A stretch of DNA of 26,498 bases, from the NCBI GenBank assembly GCA_050733695.1, contig JBOHTO010000085.1, positions 1 to 26,498 of the forward strand, in the 5' to 3' direction. The position numbers were made by a program, and so were the translations under genes. Below the pieces are notes generated by a model that ran no database searches, was not told where the DNA came from, and saw only the letters and a program-made list of their open reading frames with translations. Below, piece after piece: positions 17,831-25,492 of this stretch (position 1 is its first letter; every line of letters begins with the position of its first letter). Source of the DNA: JBOHTO01 sp050733695 (GTDB taxonomy: Bacteria > Gemmatimonadota > Gemmatimonadetes > Gemmatimonadales > Gemmatimonadaceae).

Positions 17831-19440
17831 CGAATGGTCGTTGCCGCCGCACGGTTCCTGAACGATGCGAGGAACTCCTCCACGAGATCGACCGCGCGCT
17901 GTGTCACTGCATCGCGTGCGCCGAGTTCGACGCGCCGGAGCAGAACGTCCTCGACGGTCTGCGCCATCTCCGCATCGACGGCATGGGCAAGTTGTGCGAT
18001 GATAACGGGGCTTCCCGGGTCGACCCGTTCGTTCCACGCTGGAAGGGTGGCGCGATACGCGAGCACCTTTGTGTACTCTCGCCCGTAGGTTCGCAGCAGA
18101 TGCTCGAGTATGTCGGGGGGGAGAGCGCCACTCGAGCGCGCAGCCGCTTCCGCACGCAGAGCTTCGAGAGAGGCAGGGGCACCGGGGAGCGTAATGGTGG
18201 CGGTCCGACAGGAAGGGGCCGCTCGACCCAGCTTCCTGAGCACCAGGTCGACAACCCGTTCGGCCAGCCGCCGACTCGTCGTGAACTTGATACCTACCAC
18301 GCTTATCAGCGCCGGCGCTCCATGCGTCCGGTGGTCGATCACGCGATCCCGCTTGAGCAGTTGCACACCGGGGCCAGTTGCGCCGGGTATCAATCCACTA
18401 TGGACGAGGACGACATTCTCCGGCTGGATGGCGGCGCCGCGCCATGCGGAGTTCACCTCGCCGATGAAGCGCTGGACATCGCGCTCGGACAGACGATACG
18501 CCGCCGCATCGCCGTCGTGGGGATAGTGACCGGTGCCGATAATCGTTCGGCCGCGCCAGGGCGTGAAGAAGAGCTGGCGCGCTCCCAGCCCGACAATCGC
18601 GTCGGGGTCGGACGTCTCGCCCGAGAGCGCGAATGCAACGCGATGCTGCATCGATGGAATCATGACATTCAGCGCGACGGAGTGGGCGATTTCCGGTTGC
18701 AGCCTTGCCTCCAGAAGCATCGCGGCTACCGAAGCCGTCGCCGGGCCCGCGGCGTTGACGATGCAGCGGGCGCGAAGTTCGAACCGATCGCCAGTCAGGC
18801 GGTCTCGCACTCGTGTGCCGTCGATGCACCCGCGGCGCATCAGAGGCCCGTCCACCTCGGCATGATTGACGATTCGCGCTCCGTTCGCTGCCGCCGACTG
18901 AATCACTTCGAGCACAACGCGTTCGGAGCTGTACATCTGCGCGTCGTGGAACAGGACCCCGCCGCTCAGGGCTCGCCGATCCAGCTCTGGCACGAGGTCC
19001 AGCGTTTCCCGATAGGAGAGCGCTCGCCCGCGAGGCAATTGCCGTTCTGGAAGAAGCGTCTCGTTTGTGTCCCACCCGATGGCGTCATTCACCAACAGCG
19101 CCAGGCGCAGGAGCGAGCGTCGACGAAGACCGTTCGGGTAACACGGCACCAGTACCGGCAGTGCTTCGACTAGGTGCGGCGCAATCCGGAGCCACGTCGA
19201 GCGCTCACGTATCGACGACCGCACTCGCGCTATGTCGAGATGCTGGAGGTAGCGCAGCCCCCCGTGAATGATCTTCAGACTGTTTCCGGAGGTTGCCCCC
19301 GCGAAATCGCCGCGTTCCACGAGCGCGACAGTGAGACCGCGCAGGGCCGAATCGCGGGCGATGCTTGCGCCAAGGATTCCGCCACCGACCACGAGGACGT
19401 CGAAGTGCGTGGATTCGAGGGCACCGATGGATCGCAGCAT
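17827..19440 (-). CDS. glpD: FAD-dependent glycerol-3-phosphate dehydrogenase (GlpD-like)
   Basis: This 537-residue protein has the FAD Rossmann motif DVLVVGGGILGASIARD (GGGILG at 19-24), then LVERGDFAGATSG and KIIHGGLRYLQ, all characteristic of GlpD/GlpA. NAAGPATASV, LFFTPWRGRTIIGTG and SVVGIKFTTSRRLAERVVD follow, and the C-terminal domain contains the helical AHAVDAEMAQTVEDVLLRR region. It oxidises glycerol-3-phosphate to dihydroxyacetone phosphate at the membrane, passing electrons to quinone. The frame stays open far upstream, but that sequence looks non-coding, so ATG 19440 was chosen. It has no clear ribosome binding site. It stands alone, convergent with the second operon. Gene symbol by family; a sugar-acid or other polyol phosphate substrate cannot be excluded. 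Confidence 0.88.
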   Translation of the reverse strand: MLRSIGALESTHFDVLVVGGGILGASIARDSALRGLTVALVERGDFAGATSGNSLKIIHGGLRYLQHLDIARVRSSIRERSTWLRIAPHLVEALPVLVPCYPNGLRRRSLLRLALLVNDAIGWDTNETLLPERQLPRGRALSYRETLDLVPELDRRALSGGVLFHDAQMYSSERVVLEVIQSAAANGARIVNHAEVDGPLMRRGCIDGTRVRDRLTGDRFELRARCIVNAAGPATASVAAMLLEARLQPEIAHSVALNVMIPSMQHRVAFALSGETSDPDAIVGLGARQLFFTPWRGRTIIGTGHYPHDGDAAAYRLSERDVQRFIGEVNSAWRGAAIQPENVVLVHSGLIPGATGPGVQLLKRDRVIDHRTHGAPALISVVGIKFTTSRRLAERVVDLVLRKLGRAAPSCRTATITLPGAPASLEALRAEAAARSSGALPPDILEHLLRTYGREYTKVLAYRATLPAWNERVDPGSPVIIAQLAHAVDAEMAQTVEDVLLRRVELGARDAVTQRAVDLVEEFLASFRNRAAATTIR

Positions 19441-19872
19441 TGATTGAGGTTGCTTCGGCCGGACCCTGGCGGCAAGGCGCGGCCCGGCACGTGGAAAGAG
19501 AGCGAAGCAGCGCTGGAGGTGGAACAAGGACGCTGCGCCCCGCGGCCGTCGCAGAAAGCACGCCGAGCGTGGTGACGCTTGGGTCGGATGCATCAGGTCG
19601 GGGACCACGCCCTCGTAGCGCCGGTGCAACAAGCTCGTCGCAGCAACCGGCGAGCCGGCATCGGCCGGATAAGCTAAGCTGCGCAGGGTCAACGAGATCA
19701 ACCTTCCGACCCGCTGCCATGGCTCTTGCGTTCCGCCCTGGAACGTGGGTCTTCGGTGAGATGGCAGCGTTTGCCAGTCTTTCAGTTGCAGAGGTGGAAT
19801 GTCGGACATGACACGAGGCGCGGGTAGCGTTGTCGTAGCGGGTGATGCCCGGCTGCAGGTCGGGGAAGCGGC
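19441..19872. other. Long divergent intergenic region (glpD-like / GT2)
   Basis: This 432-base region lies between the divergent GlpD-like and GT2 genes. Open frames cross it on both strands but the translations are Arg/Pro-rich and without recognisable features. On the minus strand, TTGATC at about 19698-19703 and the A/T-richer TTAGCTTAT at about 19670-19678 could be a weak promoter for the glpD-like gene, which would give a leader of about 220 bases. A GGGGAAG at 19862-19868 precedes the GT2 start. Confidence 0.35.
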
Positions 19873-21039
19873 TTGACCGCGATCACCATTGCGCTGCTCG
19901 CATTGCCGGCGGCGGCCCTGGGGTACGCCTACGTGCTGTACCCCGTCGGACTGTGGTGCCTCGTAAGGCTCACGAGAGCTGGTGCTGCCGTCCGGGACGA
20001 AGTCGAGTGGCCGGAGATCACGGTGACGATCCCCGTTCACAACGAGGAGCGAACGCTGCGGTCTACGCTGGAACTCGTGCTGGCGCTCGACTACCCGGCG
20101 CACCGCCGGCACGTGCTCGTTATTTCTGATGCCTCTACGGACGGCACCGACGAGATTGCGCGGACGTTCGGCGACCGCGGTGTGCGCCTGGTGCGTCTGC
20201 CGTCGCGCGCAGGAAAGACAGCCGCCGAGAACGCCGCTGTGCCGTATCTGCGAGGGGAGATCGTCGTGAACGTCGACGCGGCCGCACGTCCGGCGATCAG
20301 TTCGTTGCGCGCGCTTGTTGCGACGTTCGCGGATCCAACCGTTGGTGTCGCTTCCGGACGCGATGTCAGTCTCGGTACCGGTGACGCGGACACCGGAACC
20401 GGGGAATCAGGTTACGTCGGGTACGAGATGTGGGTGCGCGATCTGGAGACGCGCATGGGGTCGATTGTCGGAGCGAGCGGATGCTTCTTCGCCGTTCGCC
20501 GAGCGCTCTACGAGGAACGCCTGCCGGAAGCATTGAGTCGCGACTTCGCCTCGGCGATGATCGCGCGCGAGCACGGCCTGCGCTCGGTGTCGGTGCACGC
20601 GGCGGTGTGCGGGGTTCCGCGCGCCCTATCGATGGACGCGGAGTTCCGGCGGAAAGTGCGAACGATGCATCGCGGCCTCGAGACGCTCTGGTACAAGCGG
20701 GCACTGCTCAACCCGGTCGTCTACGGCCGTTTCGCGGTGATGCTGTTCAGCCACAAGCTGTGCCGGTGGCTCGTCCCTCTCACGCTTCCGCTCGGAGCGC
20801 TGGGTCTCGCGCTGCTCGCGATGCGGTCGCCGGTGGCCGCGTCGCTGTTGGGTGTCGTGATCACGGCACTGGCGTTGAGCGCCATGGTCGCGTGGCGGCC
20901 AGGCCCGGCTCTGGAGCGTCGCGGCGTCAGACTCCCGAGCTACCTGCTCATGAGCAGCATCGCAGGCATCGTCGCGTGGTGGGAGGCACTTCGGCAGAAA
21001 CGCGAGTCGATGTGGGAGCCCACGCGGCGCCCCGTGTGA
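19873..21039 (+). CDS. Membrane-bound GT2 family glycosyltransferase
   Basis: This 388-residue protein has one N-terminal membrane segment (about 4-28), a GT-A catalytic domain and two to three C-terminal membrane segments (about 285-350), the layout of processive-type GT2 enzymes. TIPVHNEERTL opens the domain, SDASTDGT (85-92) binds the nucleotide, and AGKTAAEN (113-120) is the usual AGKxxAxN. The expected DxD position reads NVDAAARP (133-140), so the second Asp is not obvious. The acceptor-site helix RRKVRTMHRGLETLW replaces the QxxRW of cellulose-synthase-like members. The start is a TTG at 19873 with GGGGAAG just upstream; no ATG fits. It may build or extend the glycan at the membrane. 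Confidence 0.85.
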   Translation: MTAITIALLALPAAALGYAYVLYPVGLWCLVRLTRAGAAVRDEVEWPEITVTIPVHNEERTLRSTLELVLALDYPAHRRHVLVISDASTDGTDEIARTFGDRGVRLVRLPSRAGKTAAENAAVPYLRGEIVVNVDAAARPAISSLRALVATFADPTVGVASGRDVSLGTGDADTGTGESGYVGYEMWVRDLETRMGSIVGASGCFFAVRRALYEERLPEALSRDFASAMIAREHGLRSVSVHAAVCGVPRALSMDAEFRRKVRTMHRGLETLWYKRALLNPVVYGRFAVMLFSHKLCRWLVPLTLPLGALGLALLAMRSPVAASLLGVVITALALSAMVAWRPGPALERRGVRLPSYLLMSSIAGIVAWWEALRQKRESMWEPTRRPV

Positions 21040-21072
21040 ATGTAACCGCCTGTCTCGCCGTATATTAGGCAG
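21040..21072 (+). promoter_or_regulatory. Candidate promoter for the riboswitch-controlled transcript
   Basis: TATATT at 21061-21066 is strikingly A/T-rich for this genome and is a good -10 candidate about 80 bases before the aptamer. The best -35 candidates (GTGAAT or TGAATG, near 21036-21042, spacing 18-19) are weak. Confidence 0.45.
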
Positions 21073-21124
21073 GTCATCCGGCCGCCGGTGTGCAAGGGGC
21101 TGGTTGCTACCTCCGACGCGGTTC

Positions 21125-21141
21125 GTCCCTACCCAAGGGAC
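21125..21141 (+). other. Small leader hairpin just upstream of the aptamer
   Basis: The inverted repeat GTCCCT-ACCCA-AGGGAC forms a perfect 6-bp stem with a 5-base loop seven bases before the riboswitch P1 stem. It may insulate folding of the aptamer or act as a pausing element. No function is known. Confidence 0.4.
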
Positions 21142-21147
21142 TACACA

Positions 21148-21241
21148 TCGCTGCTCAGAGCAAACCCGCCGAAAGGCGGCGACGCAGAGCCACGGGGCTA
21201 CGGCAGATTCTCATCTGCCACGCCCGCCGGGCCGCCAGCGA
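21148..21241 (+). promoter_or_regulatory. GEMM-I cyclic-dinucleotide riboswitch, A20 variant (candidate 3',3'-cGAMP sensor)
   Basis: The aptamer matches the c-di-GMP-I/GEMM-I consensus element by element. P1 pairs TCGCTG (21148-21153) with CAGCGA (21236-21241). GAGCAAACC (21158-21166) leads into a P2 stem (21166-21170 with 21175-21179) capped by the required GAAA tetraloop, then GACGCAGAGCC (21181-21191). P3 pairs GGGC (21195-21198) with GCCC (21222-21225) and GGCAGA (21202-21207) with TCTGCC (21214-21219), leaving an internal loop where the tetraloop receptor lies. The 3' end CGCCGGGCCGCC matches the conserved closing strand. Aligned to the Vc2 aptamer, A18 is 21157, A47 is 21186, and position 20 is A (21159) instead of G. 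A20 marks GEMM-Ib members that bind 3',3'-cGAMP. It lies 77 bases before the hydrolase ATG. Confidence 0.87.
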
Positions 21242-21271
21242 CGACCGAAGCTTCGGTCGGCGGCGGCCTTT
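21230..21271 (+). terminator. Terminator-like hairpin, likely expression platform of the riboswitch
   Basis: An 18-base perfect palindrome CGACCGAAGCTTCGGTCG (21242-21259) sits inside an outer stem GGCCGCC (21230-21236) / GGCGGCC (21262-21268), followed by TTTCG. The outer 5' strand overlaps the 3' side of the aptamer, including the first base of P1, so the full hairpin and the folded aptamer compete. That layout fits a ligand-controlled terminator in which ligand binding favours read-through (inference). The T-run is short, so termination may be weak. Confidence 0.6.
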
Positions 21272-21318
21272 CGACGTTCCCGCCACGCCGACGATATCAG
21301 TCAACTTCGTGGAGAATC

Positions 21319-22992
21319 ATGCGTATGAGGTCGTCGATCCGTGCTTCTCATCGCTCGCTCGCTCTTCTGGTGATGGCGCTGCTGCCCGCAAGCGGATCCT
21401 GCACGTCCGACAGCGTGGTAGCCGTCCAGAACTCCGTTGGCTCCGTGGCGCTGACCCCGCAGTCGTTCTCGCTGGACATCTCCGGCACCCGGCAGATGAC
21501 AGCGGTCGTTTACGACACCAGTGGCGCGCCGATGAACGGGCATCCCGTCGCATGGACCAGCGTTGACCCATCCACCGCCAGCGTGAATGGGAGCGGCCTG
21601 GTGACCGGCCTCAGGGCCGGCACGACCCGCATCGTCGCGTCGGCTGGCATTCATGGCGACACCTCGGACGCAACGATAACGGCACCGCCCCAGACACCGG
21701 CGACTGTCCGAGTGAATCCCGCCGTGACATACCAGACCATGACTGGCTGGGAAGCGACCGCGCAGTCCGGGCACATCGAGTGTCCGCGCCAGTCGTTCGG
21801 GATCTACAAGAATGCCCTGTACGATCGCGCTGTGAACGAACTCGGCATCAACCGCATTCGCCTCGAGATATGGGCGGGGGCCGAGAACTCGCACGACCAT
21901 TTCACGGACTTCATCACAGGCATAACCACGCGAGACCAGTGGAGGCCGCACTGGTTCGAGATCGTGAATGACAACGCGGACCCCAACGTGGCAGATCCCG
22001 CCGGGTTCCATTTCGCCTACTTCGACTACCTGATCGACAGCATCGTGACGCCGATGCAGCAGCGGCTCGCGGCGCGCGGGGAGCGTCTGTACGTGAACCT
22101 CAATTATGTGGCATTCCGGAGCACGCAGACGGAACACAAGGCAAACCCGCCGGAGTACGCGGAGTTCATCCTCGCGACGTTCAACCACATCCAGAGCAAG
22201 TACGGATGGGTACCGGATGCCGTGGAGATCATTCTCGAGCCGGACAACGCCGGCTGGACGGGCAGCCAGATAGGTGCCGCCGTAGCTTCGACCGGCGCGC
22301 GACTGGCCAGCGCAGGCTTCCGTCCGCACATCATCGCGCCGTCGAACGCGGACATGGGTGGCTCGATCGCGACGTTCGACCAGCTCATCGCGGTGCCAGG
22401 CGCGTCAACCTACCTGACCGACCTGGCGTATCACCGGTACGGGGGTGTCTCGGACGGAAACCTGAGCGCCATCGGTAGCCGTGCGTCGCAATACGGCATC
22501 CGTACCGCGATGCTCGAGCACATAGGTGCCGATCACAACGCACTGTACAAGGACCTGACGCTTGCGCGGAACTCGTCCTGGCAGCAGTTCGCGCTCGCCT
22601 ACTGCAACAAGCCGGACGATGGCGGCACGTACTACAACATAGACACAAGCAACCCATCAAACCCGGTTATCCACCTGGGGTCGCGCTCGAAGTTCCTCAG
22701 CCAGTACTTCCGGTTCGTTCGTCTCGGCGCGGTCCGGGTCGATGCGTCCACGACGAACCCAGTCCTGTCGCCTCTCGCCTGGCGGAACACGAGCGGCAAG
22801 TTTGCCGTGGTCGTTCGCACGACCGCCGGCGCGAGCTTCACCGTGGGCGGCGTTCCGGCGGGCACCTACGGGATCAGGTACACGACCGGGTCGCAATTCG
22901 ACATCGGCGGCGCGGATGCCACGATCGCCTCCGGGGGTACAATCAGCGCGTCGATTCCGGCCGCGGGCGTGATAACGATCTATGGCAGATAG
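21319..22992 (+). CDS. Secreted lipoprotein glycoside hydrolase (clan GH-A/GH30-like) with Big_2 domain
   Basis: This 557-residue protein starts at ATG 21319 after GGAGAA (21311-21316). Residues 1-28 form a signal peptide ending in LLPASGSC, a probable lipobox with Cys28. A Big_2-type Ig domain (about 41-122) has VALTPQSFSLDISGTRQM and GLVTGLRAGTTRI. The catalytic barrel (about 133-470) opens VTYQTMTGWEA, resembling GH30. The likely acid/base is Glu307 in ILEPDN and the nucleophile Glu400 in MLEHIG; YHRYGG lies between. A beta domain with VTTAGASF-like strands ends the protein, as in GH30. It should cleave a polysaccharide outside the cytoplasm, possibly the product of this locus. A cyclic-dinucleotide riboswitch controls it. 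Substrate and family are not certain. Confidence 0.8.
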   Translation: MRMRSSIRASHRSLALLVMALLPASGSCTSDSVVAVQNSVGSVALTPQSFSLDISGTRQMTAVVYDTSGAPMNGHPVAWTSVDPSTASVNGSGLVTGLRAGTTRIVASAGIHGDTSDATITAPPQTPATVRVNPAVTYQTMTGWEATAQSGHIECPRQSFGIYKNALYDRAVNELGINRIRLEIWAGAENSHDHFTDFITGITTRDQWRPHWFEIVNDNADPNVADPAGFHFAYFDYLIDSIVTPMQQRLAARGERLYVNLNYVAFRSTQTEHKANPPEYAEFILATFNHIQSKYGWVPDAVEIILEPDNAGWTGSQIGAAVASTGARLASAGFRPHIIAPSNADMGGSIATFDQLIAVPGASTYLTDLAYHRYGGVSDGNLSAIGSRASQYGIRTAMLEHIGADHNALYKDLTLARNSSWQQFALAYCNKPDDGGTYYNIDTSNPSNPVIHLGSRSKFLSQYFRFVRLGAVRVDASTTNPVLSPLAWRNTSGKFAVVVRTTAGASFTVGGVPAGTYGIRYTTGSQFDIGGADATIASGGTISASIPAAGVITIYGR

Positions 22993-23054
22993 CTTCACGC
23001 TCGGGGGATACTCGAAGGCACGATAGCAGAACGGTTGAACCGGGGTAGGGCTGT

Positions 23055-23070
23055 GTGGCGCCCGCGCCAC
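23055..23070 (+). terminator. Weak hairpin downstream of the hydrolase gene
   Basis: The inverted repeat GTGGCG-CCCG-CGCCAC lies 63 bases after the hydrolase stop. It has no T-tract, so its role as terminator is doubtful. The rest of the 244-base gap before the next gene shows no clear promoter. Confidence 0.3.
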
Positions 23071-23236
23071 GAGTGATCGAGCGTCGTGCCCCCAAGGGTG
23101 GGCGGCGCTTCCAGTTGTCTGCTGGAGGCGGGGCTGGCGGGTGATCGCGCGGGTGCGGCGGCGGCCCCGATCTTGATCGCTGCCGGCCGTCCCGCCGCAC
23201 GCACGCGGCGGCACCCGATCCTCAACGTCCGATTCC

Positions 23237-25492
23237 GTGTCCGAATCCTCGAAGCGCTGGCCACGGGTGGCCCGGCCCGCGCTCCTGCTGGCCGGAGCCG
23301 CGCTGGTCGTCTGGAGCGTTCTGGCGGAACGCCTGCGCGGCCCTGACGGAGTCTTCACAGCGGAGATCGTCCTTCCTCTGGCGGCCGGCATCGCGTTGGC
23401 GCTGGCGGGAGGGGCGATCGGAACGCGCGGCGCCCGAGCGTGCGCATGGCTGGCGCTCACCCTGCTCGGTCAGGCCGCCTGGCTGCAGCTCATTGCCGCC
23501 GGCCCGTTCGTTCGATATCAGCACTTCGCCGTTGACAGGGTCGGAACGGACATCGGATTGGTCGCCGTTTCCATCATCGGCGTGCAGGCGCTGCTAGTCG
23601 CGATCGCGCTGCTCTCGCGCGCACGCCGCCTCGCGATCGCCCGGACTGTCGAGTCGCTCAGCCGCCCGCGCGTGGCCCTGGCGATGCTCGCCGTCGCGCT
23701 GCTCGCGCTGTTCGCCGCGTTCCCCTCACGAGATCTCACCGCGTTCGCCGGCGAGCTCCTGATTGCGGCTGTTGTGCAATGCCTCGGCCTCGCATCACTC
23801 GTGCTGGCAGCGTACGCCATGCCGCGGGAATGGGAGGCGTGGTTCGATCGATGGAGCGATGGATGGCTGTCCGGCGCGGGGACAGCCTCGCGCTACCGCG
23901 GCCCGCTGCTCGTGGCGATCGCAGCGGCGTGGGTCATGCTCGTGGCCGGCCTCCTCTCCTTTCTCGTTTATCAGCGACATCCTCACGTCCCTGACGAGGT
24001 CGCTTATCTGATGCACGCGCGGTACCTGGCCGAGGGCTGGCTCACCATGCCGGCGCCGCCGGTGCCAGAGGCGTTCAACCTCGACCTGCTGCAGTACGAG
24101 ACGGAACGATGGTACTCGCCGGTTCCACCAGGCTGGCCGCTCGTGCTTGCCGTCGGCGTACTCGCCCGCGCCCCGTGGCTGGTGAATCCGGTGCTCGCCG
24201 GCGTGGCCGTGGTACTCGCTTATCTGCTGCTCCGCGACGTATACGGCGTCCGAACCGCTCGCCTCGCCACCGTGCTCCTCGCCGCGTCGCCGTGGATGCT
24301 GTTCCTGTCGATGAGTCTGATGACGCACATCGCGACGCTCGTATGGGCCCTCGCCGCGGCGCTCGCGGTCGCGCGTCTCCGTAGAACGGCGCAACTGCGA
24401 TGGGCCGTGGCGGCTGGCGCGGCTCTGGGGCTTGTCGGCCTCACGCGCCCGCTCGAGGCGGTGGCGATGGCAACACTTCTCGGCTTCTGGACGCTTCCGG
24501 TGCGTGGCCGCCGCGGCCGCTTCCTGCCGGTTGCCACGCTGACGGTCTGCACGCTACTCGCTGGCGCCGCGGTCCTGCCCTACAACGCTGCGCTCACGGG
24601 TGATCCGACGCGGTTTCCGATCAACTCGTATACGGACCAGCATTACGGTGTGGGCTCGAACGCGCTGGGCTTTGGTCCCGATCGGGGGCTCGGGTGGAGC
24701 GGACTCGATCCGCTTCCCGGGCACGCATCCGCCGACGTCGCCGTGAACACGCATCTCAACGTCGTGGGCGTGAACATCGAGCTGTTCGGGTGGGTAACCG
24801 GATCGCTGGTCGCGATCCTCCTGCTCCCGCTCGCCGGCCGTCTCGAGCGTCCGGACTGGCAGATGATTGCCGCAATCGCATCGATCATCGGGATCCACGC
24901 GCTGTACTGGTTCGGTGGCGGGCCCGACTTCGGTCCCCGCTACTGGTTCCTGATCATCGTGCCCTGCGTCGCGCTGGCCGCCCGCGGCATCGAGGCGCTC
25001 GACGAACGACTGCGCGAAGCAGCGATGGAGAGGCCCCGTGGGCGGCGCGCGCTGGCTGCTGCCGCCGCTGTCTCTCTCATCGCGCTCGTCGTGTTCGTCC
25101 CATGGCGGGCCACAGACAAGTACTTCCGGTATCGTGGCATGCGACCCGACGTGCGAGAGCTCGCGCGCGTCTACGGGTTCGAGGGAGACCTGGTTCTCGT
25201 TCGCGGGCGCAGGCATCCGGACTTCGCGTCGGCTGCGGTCTACAACCCGATCGATTTGCGGCGGCCCGGGGCGACGATCTTCGCCTGGGATCACAGCGCC
25301 GCGGTCCGCGCCGACCTACTAAGAGTCTATTCGGATCGCCGAGTGTGGGTGATCGATGGTCCGACCGTCACCGGCGGGGGATACGCGGTGGTCGCCGGCC
25401 CCATGCCGGCCGAGCTGGTCCTCGCCGCCGATGAGATGGCCGAACGCAGCGGAGCCATACCACCTTCGTCGTCCGACGCCGAGACTCCGTAG
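23237..25492 (+). CDS. GT39/ArnT-like integral membrane glycosyltransferase
   Basis: This 751-residue protein has about 12-14 hydrophobic segments. The first luminal loop carries HPHVPDEVAYLMHARYLAEG, with the Asp253-Glu254 pair that is the catalytic signature of GT-C enzymes of the PMT/ArnT superfamily. WYSPVPPGWPLVLAVG and GLTRPLEAV follow as in this group. FGPRYWFLIIVP near residue 575 is also typical. GT-C enzymes use polyprenyl-phosphate sugars as donors on the outer face of the membrane and glycosylate lipids, proteins or glycans. An extra N-terminal block of about five membrane segments precedes the DE motif. The start is GTG 23237 with a poor ribosome binding site; no ATG is available nearby. 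The last 55 codons overlap the convergent minus-strand gene. Confidence 0.83.
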   Translation: MSESSKRWPRVARPALLLAGAALVVWSVLAERLRGPDGVFTAEIVLPLAAGIALALAGGAIGTRGARACAWLALTLLGQAAWLQLIAAGPFVRYQHFAVDRVGTDIGLVAVSIIGVQALLVAIALLSRARRLAIARTVESLSRPRVALAMLAVALLALFAAFPSRDLTAFAGELLIAAVVQCLGLASLVLAAYAMPREWEAWFDRWSDGWLSGAGTASRYRGPLLVAIAAAWVMLVAGLLSFLVYQRHPHVPDEVAYLMHARYLAEGWLTMPAPPVPEAFNLDLLQYETERWYSPVPPGWPLVLAVGVLARAPWLVNPVLAGVAVVLAYLLLRDVYGVRTARLATVLLAASPWMLFLSMSLMTHIATLVWALAAALAVARLRRTAQLRWAVAAGAALGLVGLTRPLEAVAMATLLGFWTLPVRGRRGRFLPVATLTVCTLLAGAAVLPYNAALTGDPTRFPINSYTDQHYGVGSNALGFGPDRGLGWSGLDPLPGHASADVAVNTHLNVVGVNIELFGWVTGSLVAILLLPLAGRLERPDWQMIAAIASIIGIHALYWFGGGPDFGPRYWFLIIVPCVALAARGIEALDERLREAAMERPRGRRALAAAAAVSLIALVVFVPWRATDKYFRYRGMRPDVRELARVYGFEGDLVLVRGRRHPDFASAAVYNPIDLRRPGATIFAWDHSAAVRADLLRVYSDRRVWVIDGPTVTGGGYAVVAGPMPAELVLAADEMAERSGAIPPSSSDAETP

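Noticed and set aside
19720..19811. Small plus-strand frame before the GT2 gene (MALAFRPGTWVFGEM)
   Set aside because: Thirty residues, no ribosome binding site and no feature beyond being open.
19441..20112. Upstream extension of the glpD-like frame by 224 codons
   Set aside because: The extra N-terminus is not GlpD-like, overlaps the GT2 gene antisense, and the FAD motif is at the normal distance from the ATG at 19440.
22141..22162. Second copy of GCAAACCCGCCG resembling the riboswitch core
   Set aside because: It lies inside the hydrolase coding frame, has no GAAA-capped stem and no GACGCA strand after it.
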